Positions 10,970-20,750 of a DNA stretch of 64,000 bases are shown in pieces. Numbering within the stretch: position 1 is the first letter of the stretch; every line of letters starts with the position of its first letter. The notes below the pieces were generated by a model. It ran no database searches. It had not been told where the DNA came from and was given only the letters and a program-made list of their open reading frames with translations. The position numbers and the translations under genes are program-made. Source of the stretch: Agriotes lineatus (Eukaryota; Arthropoda; Insecta; Coleoptera; Elateridae); the NCBI GenBank assembly GCA_940337035.1, contig OW679203.1:80987061-81051060 (forward strand), written 5' to 3'.

Positions 10970-11522
10970 GAAAACGGTTTCAAATATTTTCATTAAATTT
11001 TGGTGAGATATAAGGAGATGGGGGGACATAATTAAACGTATATTTTATAATTACCCCCTTTCTCTATTTTGAGGGGTAGGGGGTAACTTTGGAATTTTAA
11101 ATAGGATGATGTAATTTTGTTTATAAAATTCAAAATTCGAAATTTTACGAATAAATCAAGTTTCCTTATTTCAGAATTATTATTCATTTCCATGGAAATA
11201 AGTTATTTTGACTTAGGTCAGTTGAGAATTTTGACGTTTTAACGATTATTATTCTTTTTTATTTTATAATCTAATAAATCATAATTCCGTAACCGAAAAA
11301 TCAAATCAAAATTTTTTTGTACACTTATGTAGTTTTTTACGTAAATTCTAATTTTATAAACAAAAGTACATCATCTTATTTAAAATTGCGAAGTTACCCC
11401 CACCGCTCAATATAGAGAGAGGAGGTAAATGTCAAAAATATGCGAAAATATGTCCTCCCATCTCCCCATCACCTCACCAAAATTTCATCAACATATTTTA
11501 TACCATTTTTGAGATATGGCTT
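10970..11522. mobile_element. Foldback element with about 180-bp arms
   Basis: The left arm (10970-11150) and right arm (about 11345-11520) are inverted copies. Matching landmarks are AAATTTTGGTGAG, GGAGATGG...GGACATA, GGGGGTAACTT, AATTTTAAATA(G/A)GATGATGTA and TTTGTTTATAAAAT. The loop is about 195 bp and AT-rich, with no open frame. It directly abuts composite repeat copy B, so that repeat may have been its target or be part of it. Arms differ at many positions, so it is old. Confidence 0.6.
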
Positions 11523-11723
11523 TGTAGCGCTTTAAAAAACTCATCTAGTATAGCTCAACATACACATTAAATGCTTATATGTATAAGAAGCAATAAAAAA
11601 ATATATACAACAAAGCATACTAGTACTACTTAATATGGAAATCAAGAAAAGAGCCAATAGGGTTAAATTCAGACACCCAGTTTCAAAAATAACTGGGATC
11701 TTGCTTGTACATTTAGTCCCTCA

Positions 11724-12297
11724 TACAGGGTGATTCAAAAGGTGTGGTCCAAACTTAAGGGCCTAATGTGCGCTGCTAGAAGAAGCAAAATATGTTAATA
11801 AACCTATGTCTTATTTTCAACCGTAATCTAGTTACAGAGGTTTTCTTTGTTTTTATCATTGTTCTGTTAAATTATATCATCTAAAAAATAAGTCAAACCA
11901 ACGCTAATTTGTCATGACAGAAGATGTTTTCAGTTTGAATTATATTTTTTTAAGTGTGGTAATGATGGAGTCTTTCTGTACGTGAATATACAGAAATGCA
12001 TTTTGTATATAGCTATTGCAGCGGGAATGCCCGTGCAGCTGTGGTATAATATCGGTGAAGGCTTGGTCATTACCACACTTAGCAAACAACAATATCTCAA
12101 GCTTGAAACACGTTCTGTCATAACAAATTAGCGTTTGAGTTATTTTCTAGATTACCTGATAAAAACAAACGAAATCCTCTGTAACTAGATAAGGGTTGGA
12201 AGTAAGATTGGGTTTATTAGCATTTTTTGCTTCTTGTAGCATCCCACATCACACCCTTATGTTTGGACCGTACCTTTTGAATTCAGATCTTCTCGTA
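11724..12297. mobile_element. DUF4817-type foldback transposon, non-autonomous
   Basis: The left end TACAGGGTGATTCAAAAGG begins an arm of about 200 bp whose inverted copy runs to about 12297. Shared landmarks are GGTCCAAAC, GAAGCAAAA, CTAGTTACAGAGG, TTGTTTTTATC and GCTAATTTGT(C/T)ATGACAGAA. The core also has a short inverted pair, AAGTGTGGTAATGA (11952) and TCATTACCACACTT (12068). The right tip has lost the GGGTG end. Between the inner stems lies a remnant of an insect transposon helix-turn-helix (11972-12055). The arms are as long as the body, so no transposase can be made. Confidence 0.65.
11972..12055 (+). pseudogene. DUF4817-like helix-turn-helix fragment
   Basis: One frame reads MHFVYSYCSGNARAAV followed by a TAA. 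This fits the insect DUF4817 pattern (D/E-M-x-x-x-Y-x-x-x-x-G-N-A-R-x-A), an N-terminal DNA-binding helix-turn-helix of mariner-like transposons. The TAA falls where a Tyr-Arg helix end would follow. About 28 codons remain and no DDE domain is present. Confidence 0.6.
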
Positions 12298-12544
12298 TGG
12301 AGTTACAGATACTAGCAATATTATATGATAATGTTCGTTTAAATAATAACGTTGTATGATAAGAAATGTTAAAAAAACTTTTATTACGAATGTTAATATT
12401 ATGTAAATGTGACCTCATTTTTTATAAATAGGAATTTTATCTGTAATAACTTTTTGAAACAAACAAGCAGGATGGAACTTTCTCCTGTTACTCGTGTTTA
12501 ACCACTTAACTTCTTAAGGGAATACATTGGCGTCTACTTATTCC
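12298..12544. other. AT-rich spacer
   Basis: AT-rich sequence between the foldback and composite repeat copy C; nothing recognised. Confidence 0.3.
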
Positions 12545-12905
12545 ACATATTAGTTTTTACAACATTTACCCTTGTATTTGTTGAGTCCCATTTCATCAAT
12601 GTTCAAGCCTGAGCTATGTGCAAAATTATTACTTTTATCTACTCTTCTTACCCTGTATTATATTTAAGTGAAAGTATATTTGGTTTCGTGCTAGGTAGAC
12701 ATATAATCCGCATGCAAAATATCGACTTTATTCAACAAATTGTTTATAATGTATACCGTCAACAGATAGACAGACGGACCTACGGACGAACATACAGACA
12801 GACAGACAGACAGTCAGACAGACAGGCGGACAGACAGACAGATGGACAGACAGACAGCCAAAGAGACCGACGGGATTGAGAAAACATGTTTTGTTGTCAT
12901 CTAGT
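12545..12905 (+). repeat. Composite CAGA-tRNA-like repeat, copy C, with CAGA microsatellite
   Basis: This matches copy B from ACAACATTTACCC through ACCCTGTAT and CATATAATCCGCATGCAAAATATCG to GGGATTGAGAAAAC. Its CAGA tract (about 12768-12862) is expanded to roughly 95 bp of imperfect tetranucleotides. The tRNA-like end is missing. The Gln-Thr-Asp-Arg open frame at 12616-12879 and the Cys-Leu-Ser-Val frame on the other strand are translations of the microsatellite. Confidence 0.65.
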
Positions 12906-12989
12906 GACTGAAATGTAAAGATCTGAAGAACTGTATGAAGGTGCTTTTTTCGCCATTGCTGCACTCCCTTCGTATTTTAGACGAGGGAA

Positions 12990-13450
12990 GCAGAAATTCA
13001 AATTGTGAAAAGTCTGTGACAGAAACTCGATAAGAATAAAAATAGAAAGAATAAGCAAAGAAGGTCTTTCTGGAACTGAAATAGTAAATATTTAAATAAA
13101 CTTAATAAATGGTGGAGAGGTAGTATGAATGAAAGGCGTAGTAACAAGATAGCAGCTTGGTATAAAATAAGAAAGAAAAAAACAGTAAACCTCCGCGAAA
13201 GCGTTAATAAAATATGAAGCTTCTGAGAGAGACGCAAATAAAAAATTAAGGATATGTAAGAAACGATAAATAAGAAGTAAATTTCAAGGTAGAAGTAATA
13301 ATGTATGTAGAAATAGATAAAAGGAAAACAAAACACAACCTAAAACGGTTTAATTTAATGAAATATGGAGAAGAATAATAGTACACAAATATTTCAAAAA
13401 TGAGAAGGAAGCATTTGGGGAAGGCTCGAATAAGAAATTAACGATAGTGT
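12990..13450 (+). repeat. Purine-rich degenerate repeat, block 2
   Basis: Related to block 1 at 9880-10380: GTTAATAAAATATGAAG (13203), CCTAAAACGGTTTAA (13341) and GAAGGCTCGAATAAGAAATTAACGATA (near 13420) match landmarks there. It starts where composite copy C ends, whereas block 1 lies about 100 bp before copy B, so the two families flank the same neighbourhood. The 112-codon Phe/Leu-rich minus frame is a composition effect. Confidence 0.45.
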
Positions 13451-14284
13451 AACCTGTACAGGGTTGCAGCTTAAGGATAGTTTTTAAATAAAACATAGTT
13501 AAACCTTATAAATGATATAATAAAAAAATTTAAATCGATATGATACATTTACGCAGGTTTTCTCTGCTAACATCCCTTAATGCCGAAACCTAATTTAAGA
13601 CCATAACACATTTACAATGTAACCTACTTAAACGCTGTGTTACATGGGATAAAGGCTACCCCTGTTGTATTGCATTATTACAGTTGATATACGTTAAGTT
13701 AATAGCTTGATTTAACATGAAACCTGTCTTCCTTGTTGGTTACTTTTATTTAACATAATTTTAAACACTTGAATTAATACATAGAACAAACACTGCATTA
13801 TAGATGTCATTCCTTGGGGGGAGGGGGTAAAATTTTGCCCTTGTCACATAATTAAGACAACACTGTAAGATTGAAATTTTAAATGCGCTGCTCCGCATGT
13901 TGAAATAATTCGTTTGCGATTTCGTTACCCCGGAGACTGACTAATCTCTTCCCGAAATGTCCCCTCGCCTCGAGCTGGCGTTTGTTCGAGATTAATCATT
14001 TTGCAAAAACGGCATAAATGGAGTTTTATTCGAAGTTGCATATGAAATTGCTGTCTGCGCATATCCCATGGGACAACTACACGTGCGTGGCAAGTCGGAA
14101 AGTTTTAACATTGCTTCTTTGAATTGAAAAATATTTGCTTGATTATTTTTTTTGTAAAAATTTTAACCAATCAGAAGGCTGGATTTAGTTAAGTTATCTT
14201 GAATAATTTGATGTTATTTTCATGGAGATGACTTGCAGCTAGGTTAATACAAACAAATCGAGCTGCCAATAATAGTATTTAACA
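13451..14284. other. AT-rich sequence, no recognised feature
   Basis: It includes GGGGGGAGGGGG (about 13817-13828) and a less AT-rich stretch at 13920-14080 that resembles no gene. Nothing can be named. Confidence 0.3.
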
Positions 14285-14365
14285 TTACAAGCCAGGTAAA
14301 ACAGGTTTTACTGGCGATAGGATTGGGATGACTGGCGAGCCAGTAAAAATGGTTACCTGGCGTGT
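14285..14365. repeat. GCCAG-rich inverted repeat
   Basis: GCCAGGTAAAACAGGTTTTACTGGC is followed after about 25 bp by GCCAGTAAAAATGGTTACCTGGC, an imperfect inverted pair of about 24 bp. GCCAGT/ACTGGC motifs recur in the perfect palindrome at 14537-14575, so the two are probably parts of one palindrome-prone element. Confidence 0.5.
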
Positions 14366-14370
14366 ATTGT

Positions 14371-14650
14371 TGAATGTTTTATTTGTTCCTCACTTGTAAA
14401 TAACTAGAAATTCACTATTTATTCAAAATGTCAAACTGACAAGCAACTAAATTAATCAATATGATACATACTAAGGAAGACAACTCTGGCTTTGCACGCT
14501 AGGTATCATTTATCTATGAGCACGCTTGTAAAATATAACTGGCTAGCCAGTAAAAAATTTACTGGCTAGCCAGTTAAGAAACATTTTCAAGGTGAATACA
14601 GTGACTTGATAAATTGATGTTTACAAGTGAGGAACAAATAAAATATTTAT
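14371..14650. mobile_element. Foldback-type element with 30-bp ends and internal perfect palindrome
   Basis: The ends at 14371-14402 and 14620-14650 are inverted and share ATTTGTTCCTCACTTGTAAA and its complement. Inside, 14537-14575 is a perfect inverted repeat: an 18-bp arm beginning AACTGGCTAGCCAG, a 3-bp spacer and its exact complement. No coding frame is present. The superfamily is unknown. Confidence 0.5.
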
Positions 14651-14738
14651 CTGTTCTTAATATTAAAATTTACTCAAAAAATAATCAAATCGAATACAAT
14701 GCGTAATTCGAACAGGTTCTCGTACGTCTCAAATTTCC

Positions 14739-14837
14739 TGCACAATAACAAATCGTGTCAGTTTGACATAATAATTCTCCCGCTAACGCGGTCGGATTAT
14801 TTAACCTGTCAAACTGACACTCTTTTATTATTGTGCA
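14739..14837. repeat. Short hairpin element (about 99 bp)
   Basis: TGCACAATAA...GTGTCAGTTTGAC at the left and GTCAAACTGACAC...TTATTGTGCA at the right are inverted. The interior continues the stem (AATAAT with ATTATT, CCGC with GCGG around TAAC), so almost the entire 99 bp pairs with itself. The 64-codon frame through it (14699-14893) is not a gene. A small MITE is the likely reading. The motif GTCAGTTTGAC also occurs near 59370. Confidence 0.55.
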
Positions 14838-15562
14838 ACAAGTTATCGACATATAACCCGATAATATCGAAGTACTTATCGTATTACTTCTGATTATGTC
14901 CTTATGTTTAGCACCGGATATACTACAATATTGTGTGGGTTTCTATACATTGTAACCTCTTGTGTTCTAAGAATATGAAATATGCGTGTGTGATTTTACA
15001 TATGAATTGCACCCTCAATGTTGGCGAATAACTTCTATAAATTGTAATTTGAAGAATTTTACAAATCTCTCTGCGATTCCTTTAAGGGCGGTTTGTTACA
15101 ATAGAAAGAACACGAAGAAACGAAAGAAATAAAAGCGGGCTAGACAGTGAACCCCATCAAGGAAGATTTTAATAAAAAGAAGTGGTACGGTGAAACAAAT
15201 CTTTAGCTCCTGCTATTTGTTTCGCCATTTAGTCACTTCCGGGCCAGCCTGTATATTTTCACTTGAGTTATAATTCGCTGTATTTCAAACGATATCAAAT
15301 CTTGTCCGCGCAAAAGTGCTGGATTTGGTTTTTCCGAAATTCACTTGTTATCGCTTTTCCAGCGAGCAGCTATCCCGTTGTTTTGCGGACATTCTATTTC
15401 TGCATTCGGTTGAAGTAACTTGCTTCTACGAAGGCATTCCCGCGTGCTACTGCACCAATTATTAATTAACTTCGTTTGTGAGCTGATGACTAAAATCAGG
15501 TATGTCTACGCTACTTGTTGATATTCATTTTAGTAATTTCCCGTTTTTTTATTAGCTCTTTG
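14838..15562. other. Mixed-composition sequence, no recognised feature
   Basis: Parts between 15060 and 15480 are less AT-rich than the surroundings. No open frame, splice pattern or repeat stands out. Confidence 0.3.
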
Positions 15563-15627
15563 ACGTCATTTTTTAACGTCACTTTTAAACGCCATTATTA
15601 GATGCCGTTTTTAGACGACTCTTTATT
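15563..15627 (+). repeat. 13-bp minisatellite, about five units
   Basis: Units read ACGTCATTTTTTA, ACGTCACTTTTAA, ACGCCATTATTAG, ATGCCGTTTTTAG and ACGACTCTTTATT, all 13 bp with the ACGYC head decaying to the right. The first unit sits in TGACGTCA, a palindrome of the CRE type, probably by chance. Confidence 0.55.
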
Positions 15628-15907
15628 TGGGTTTCCTAATTAACACCCTAATCAATAACTTGGACCCGCAACTCCTTTCTGGAATGTCATCTTGAGCTTG
15701 TCAAATGGTACAAGGAACGTCCGTTCCATTATCAAATTCGACCACGAGTTTGAGATTGCTGTCGGCTTACGCTAAGCTAATCCTGGACCAATTCAGTGCC
15801 TGCCGGCAACGTTTTTTTATCACCGCCCAGGTTAGTCTTGTTTCAACTTTTGTTGATAACCACGTCCGCCTATGAATTGTTGGCTGGATCGATTGTAACG
15901 ACGCTTC

Positions 15908-16046
15908 CGATTTACAATTTACAAATTTAAACTACGCTTTACACATTTAAAACGTAATGTATTATTTGTTCATAAATCTATACTTTACAAATTTAAAACA
16001 TAATGTATTAATTGTTCCCAAATTTACAATTCACAAGTTTAAAGTT
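15908..16046 (+). repeat. 46-bp tandem duplication with partial flanking units
   Basis: CTTTACACATTTAAAACGTA at 15937 recurs as CTTTACAAATTTAAAACATA at 15983, an exact period of 46 bp. Weaker partial units (ATTTACAATTTACAAATTTAAA at 15910; AATTTACAATTCACAAGTTT at 16021) flank the pair. This is simple local duplication with no coding frame. Confidence 0.5.
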
Positions 16047-18133
16047 TTGCTAAATGAATACATATTAAGAATTTTGTAAAAAGTGCCCTCACGCCATTTT
16101 ACTATCATTACCGAGATAACGGTTAAAACATATGACAGTGGTAAGCTTACTCCTTCATTGAGTTGTGATCACATTCAATCCAAGAGCCCAAAAGAGGTTC
16201 GCATATTTTTTGTGCGTGCTGCATTTTCAGCATTAGTTATATACTGTATTTAAACCTTGTGATAAACAATTTACAGACCTAATTACGATGTTGCGAGCAA
16301 CTAAATTATTAATTAAATAAACCTAATTGTTGCTGTAATTTTATTTATTTCTCGAAATGTGTGATTTCTGGCGCCCTGTGTGTTTTTACTATTATTAAAA
16401 GAGCTTGTAGCAGTTCAGCTGATGATAGAAATCTGCGACCCAAGGCCACCGAATTTGAAGCTAGCTAGGTCATTGCGGTGAGTAAGAACATTTCAGAGCT
16501 ACCGTGGTGTATAAATGATAAGGGGGTTGATCTGCGATTATACTACCATAGATTATTATTAGTAATCGATCGCAGGTTGGCTTCTTTATTGTTTCAACGG
16601 CTGCAAAATAATAATTTTTACAGCTTTTTTTGCAATTTTTCGGAAAATTTTGTAATTTACAGTAGATTGCAACATCGTTGAACATAATTTAGTCCGAAAG
16701 CAACCTAGACAAACAAGTAGAAGAAAATAAAACCTGTATAGAACCGAAACCGCTTTAGAAATAATGCAGCCCTGTTGCTTAAAATATTAAGAGACTGTAG
16801 AAAAAATATTGTTCTTTTTTACTTTTAGCCAATAATTAAAAACTTTAAGATTCCAAGGAGTCCAAATCTTCGTTAAAAAGGTTCTTACAGCTAGTATGTC
16901 CACCGACGTTAATGTTAACATTGAATCATTTCATAATTGAAGTAGAACTACAAAATAAAACCACAGAAACAATTGCCTAACACGACAATTTACAAATAGC
17001 TAATTTGCAAAAAGGTCTACGTTGAAACAAATGAAATGTTAATATGGCGTAATATTGATAAAAAGTGAGTCTATTTTGTCATTATTTATTTTTGTCATTA
17101 TCATACATTATGTGTGAATTTCACACTTCGATTGGAATAGTTCGTTAAACATTGTTTGTTGTTTTAGATATTGTACAATTTTTACAATGTTTTCTATTTT
17201 TGTATGTAGCTTTATTCAGTAAATTAGGTTAGGTGGATTTTTATCAAAATTGGTGACTTCTGTGCTCATCTCAAAAAAAAATTCCACCGATTTGACAAGG
17301 AGGAGAAAGAAAGTAGGACGGAAAATGCAACAAGCAATGAACAAATAATTATCCAATACCTTTACCCTATAAAATAAGAACGTTTGCTTCGTTTGATCTA
17401 GACCAAAGTGTTACTATTATTATTGTCATCATTGCAATCTTCCACAACTTTTGAATACATATCATTACCGCAATGTGTATTTGCACCGCAATTAAATAAA
17501 TCTATTATCAAAGCACATCACACTGCTGAAAACCTATATTAGCCACCTCAGCTGACCTTTATCTTACCACTTTCTCGCTTGCAAGCCCAACAAACATTTA
17601 GCAATTCGTCGCACATTAATGCTGGCACGTGTTGAGCAAGGCGAATTGACTGCGGTTTCTTAGAGCAGGGAATTTTCAATGTATCCGAATAATCTGACCT
17701 GTAACATTTTGATCGACTGGAAGTTATTTTTAAATTATGTTGCAAGTAGTCCCAACCTGTCTAAATACCTGTTGTCGGCAGACACTTTACATTTCAAACA
17801 GAACATAATTCGGCGTTTTATTATGTTCTAATAGAGGTACGCAATTAGTGTGCACCACTGCTTCGAAAGCATATTTAGTTGCAAATTCAAGAGCAATTGA
17901 AAACTGGTCTTGAAATCATTTAGCCTTTTTTGTATATGTTAAAATAACCTCACTTTATTGTGAAACGCTTTGTACTATACCAGTCGGCAGGTGTCGCATT
18001 TCAGTTAATCTTGTCTGGGTTAGGTGCCATTAACATTGATGATTTTTAAATCAGTGAAGCACAGTGTCATCCAAGCTAAACAATGACACTTCTAGCAAAT
18101 TGTTAACAATGTGTTACACCAATTGTGGAAACT
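16047..18133. other. AT-rich sequence with a short hairpin
   Basis: A short stem CTGCGAT (16532-16538) pairs with ATCGCAG (16569-16575). Overlapping opposite-strand frames of 67 and 71 codons cover it and mean little. From 17.3 to 18.13 kb nothing is recognised. The LINE target site starts at 18134. Confidence 0.35.
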
Positions 18134-18145
18134 GTTGTTCATAGT
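18134..18145. repeat. Target-site duplication, left copy
   Basis: GTTGTTCATAGT is repeated exactly at 20739-20750 and brackets the RTE-like LINE. The match stops precisely at both edges. Confidence 0.8.
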
Positions 18146-18516
18146 GATGATGATGATTCCCATTTGTCCCCGGGGGGACATAGGGTGGTTAGAAATTCTT
18201 TCCACTGCTGCCTGTCATCTGCGATGGGTTTTAGCTGTGCGAACGATTTCCTGCTTTCTTCTGCAACAGTCCTCTTCCAGGTCGTTCGTGGTCGTCCTGT
18301 CTTCCTTTTGCCTTGCGGATTCGATTGCAGTACTGCTCGGAATGGTTCTTCGCGGGTTTTCCTTAATGTATGTCCAAGCCAGCCATATTTTCTCTTTTTT
18401 ATTTCATTATTGATATCTTCTTGTCCCGTTCTTGTCCATAACTCTACGTTAGAAATTATTTCTGGCCACCAGATCCGTAGAATGTGTCTTAGGCACCTAT
18501 TTACGAATGACTGCAA
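18139..18516 (-). pseudogene. LINE ORF2 C-terminal domain
   Basis: The segment encodes LRHILRIWWPEII, KKRKYGWLGHTLRK and GKRKTGRPRTTWKRTV. These are the conserved end of RTE-like ORF2 proteins (G-W-x-G-H-x-L-R and G-R-P-x-x-x-W). It ends CPPGDKW and then a Ser run from the ATC-type tail, with the stop inside the duplicated target. It is in frame with the RT core upstream and separated from it only by a TGA, so it is not an independent gene. Confidence 0.85.
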
Positions 18517-18543
18517 CTTACTTTTGATTTTGTTAGTTACGCA

Positions 18544-19440
18544 TCATGTTTCTGAACCATAGAGTAGCACTGGTTTGACCGTCGCATTAAAGATTTTTAG
18601 CTTTGTTGACTCACTGATATTGCCTGCCCGCCATACACCTCCCATGGTCGGAAAAGCTGCCCTTGCTTTGTTTATTCTGTGTTGCACATCTGTTAGAGAA
18701 CCTCCTTCACACGACACTAAGCTGCCCAAATACACAAATTCACGCATCACTTCTATGGGGTCACCAGACACTCTCAAGTCACTCGCGGTTGTTAGGTTAA
18801 TATTAAGCACTTTCGTTTTCTCTTTGTTAATTTTTAGTCCCGCTTTTCGCGATTCTTCCTGAAGACTGTTTAGTTTTGCTTGCATATGTTGCGTTGTTTT
18901 CGATATTAAGCACACGTCATCAGCATATTTCAGGTCCTCCAATGTTTCTGTTAGGCTCCAGTTGATGCCCCGCTTTTTATCTTTCAGTGTGTTTATCATG
19001 ACATTATCCATGAGAATTAAGAACAATAGGGGTGACAAAATGCAGCCCTGCCTCACTCCAGTCACTGCTTCAAACGGTGGCGATAGCTTTCCTTTATGTA
19101 GCACCCGACATTTATATCCCTCGTATACTGCTCTAATTGGTTTTATAATCTTAGTTGGAAGTCCTCTATTTTTTAGCACTGCCCATACGTATTCCCTGTT
19201 AATCGAGTCGAACGCCCGCTCATAATGGATGAACAGTAATTGTAGTGGGGCCTGGTAATCAAGTGATTGGTCTATTAAAATCCTAATTGTATTGATGTTG
19301 TCTGTACAAGAGTGCCCAGTTCTAAATCCGCTTTGCTCTTTTCTTAGTCCTATGTCAAGGGTTCGTTCTATTCTATTTCAAATTACTCTGTAAAATATCT
19401 TACTCGGCACACTTAAAAGACTGATTCCTCTCCAATTTTT
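18544..19440 (-). pseudogene. LINE reverse transcriptase core and thumb
   Basis: Motifs in order are KEQSGFRTGHSCTDNI; motif A as LFIHYERAFDS (19225-19227 is CAT, so His replaces the catalytic Asp of F-I-D-Y-x-K-A-F-D); GVRQGCILSPLLF; LKYADDVCLI (intact YADD); GLKINKEKTK; and FVYLGSL. The end is VLLYGSET followed by TGA (18544-18546) where LINEs have Trp. A second in-frame TGA lies at 19378-19380. Apart from these two stops the frame stays open for about 300 codons. Loss of the motif A Asp would abolish polymerisation. Confidence 0.88.
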
Positions 19441-20114
19441 ACACTTCTGGAGATCACCTTTTTTGGCACCTTGACCACAATGTCCTCTTTCCAATCTTGG
19501 GAGAGGGTTTCTTCTACCCATATCTTTCTCATTAGGGGGTATAATATATCGGCAGTAAGTGTTACGTCAATCTTTAATAGGTCGGCTGTTAACTGGTCAC
19601 TTCCCGGAGACTTTCCGCTTTTCATCTGTTGGATCGCTTTCACTAGCTCTTCTTTGGTTGGCGGATCTGTACTAATTTCTAATTCAGGACCTATAGTTTC
19701 TTCTGGCAGCTGTATACCGTCATTCTCCATGTTCATCACTTCTTGGAAATGTTCTCTCCATCTTTGTATCTGTTGTTCTACTGTACTTAGTATTTCTTCA
19801 TGTTTGTCCCTTATAGGTACATTTATTGCCCTTTTTGTTTTACCTGCTAGTTTCCTTATTATGTTATATAGTTCCTTACTGTTTCCTTTGCGGGCTGCGA
19901 TCTGTGCTTTCTCTGCCAATTCTTCCAAGTATGCTTGTCTATCTCTTTTGATGTTTCTTTTTACTTCCTTGCTTTGCCTGGTATACGCCAATTGTGCTTG
20001 TATTTTGGTTTCTTCATCGTTAGCTTGAAGTTTGTGCTCTTTGCATTTTTTTCTTTTCTTTATCTTTTCCCAGGTGTCCTGGCAAAATTTCATCACCTGC
20101 CTCATTGAATGCAC
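19413..20114 (-). pseudogene. LINE ORF2 linker and start of RT domain
   Basis: The segment encodes AYTRQSKEVKRNIKRDRQAY, KELYNIIRKLAGK, QQIQRWREHFQEVMN and KSGKSPGSDQLTADLLK. These are the linker and RT motif 0/1 of RTE-like ORF2 (R-W-x-E-H-F and K-x-G-K-S-P-G-x-D). After KEDIVVKVPKK the frame shifts, so the following block (CKNWRGISLL in family members) is read from another frame. At the upper end the frame changes again near 20050-20110. The long frame on the opposite strand (19471-20028) is antisense to this coding sequence. Confidence 0.85.
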
Positions 20115-20272
20115 TTTTACATTTCTACCATCTGTCCTCTATTGTCATAGTTTGATTCGTTTCTCCTACTTTTCGACCCACTCTTTCTATAAATGTGTTC
20201 CTCGATTCCGGGTTTTTTGCGTTGTCTATGTCATACGTTCTGTTTTAATATTTACGTAATTTTCTTTATGTT

Positions 20273-20738
20273 TTATGAATTCGAAGCGTATCTTTGCCAA
20301 CTGCAGGTGGTGATCTGTGTCTGCATCAGCTCCTCTTTTATTCCGTACATCTGAGAGAGCACATCTCCACTTACACTTATGCAGATGTGATCTATCTGGT
20401 TCTCTGATCTTTGGTCAGGAGACACCCAGGTTACTTTGTGGCACTTTTTGTGTTCAAATAAGGTTCCGCCAATTTTGAGCTCATGGTTTCCACATAACTC
20501 TATCAGTAGCTCGCCATTTTCGCTCTGTGTGCCTATTCCATGTTTCCCCATGATATGTTCCAGGTCTTAGTTTTTGCTGCCCACTTGGACATTGAAAGCT
20601 CCCATCAGTATTATCACATCGTTTTTGCTAATTTTTGTAATTGATTTGTCGAGTAGACTGTAGAACTTTTCTTTGTCTTCCATTTCAGCCACATCTGTTG
20701 GTGCGTAACACTGTACTACTGTAACTCTTTGGTTCTGC
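20273..20738 (-). pseudogene. LINE apurinic-like endonuclease, C-terminal part
   Basis: From the 5' edge the frame reads VVQCYAPTDV..., then VIILMGAFNVQVG, a stop, then GKHGIGTQSENGELLIELC and RSENQIDHICIS. The APE-type landmarks Q-C-Y-A-P-T, G-D-F-N and Q-I-D-H-I are recognisable. The Asp of G-D-F-N is replaced by Ala (GCT, 20597-20599 on plus). The final S-D-H-H-L block lies in a shifted frame. The N-terminal half of the endonuclease is missing because of 5' truncation. The protein could not cut DNA. Confidence 0.82.
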
Positions 20739-20750
20739 GTTGTTCATAGT
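20739..20750. repeat. Target-site duplication, right copy
   Basis: Exact copy of the 12 bp at 18134-18145, at the 5'-truncated end of the LINE. The endonuclease frame begins at the next base inward. Confidence 0.8.

Larger units (their letters stand above)
18146..20738 (-). mobile_element. RTE-like LINE, 5'-truncated, dead
   Basis: A 2.6-kb minus-strand non-LTR retrotransposon with the order endonuclease C-terminal part, linker, reverse transcriptase and C-terminal domain. It is bounded by an exact 12-bp duplication. The 3' end (low coordinate) finishes in a short ATC-repeat tail (GATGATGATGAT on plus, 18145-18156), as is usual for RTE-type elements. The 5' end starts within the endonuclease, a normal outcome of target-primed reverse transcription. 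The similarity is to the RTE-like group often annotated in animals as craniofacial development protein 2-like or endonuclease-reverse transcriptase. It carries two catalytic substitutions, in-frame stops and frameshifts, and is less AT-rich than its flanks. No host gene is visibly disrupted. Confidence 0.88.

Noticed and set aside
12616..12964. Gln-Thr-Asp-Arg and Cys-Leu-Ser-Val repeat proteins on opposite strands
   Set aside because: Both are translations of the CAGA microsatellite of composite repeat copy C.
16478..16685. Overlapping opposite-strand frames of 67 and 71 codons
   Set aside because: They mirror each other over a low-complexity hairpin region and have no motif.
19471..20028. 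Plus-strand open frame of 185 codons
   Set aside because: It is antisense to the LINE linker/RT coding sequence; the minus-strand frame shows the real motifs.
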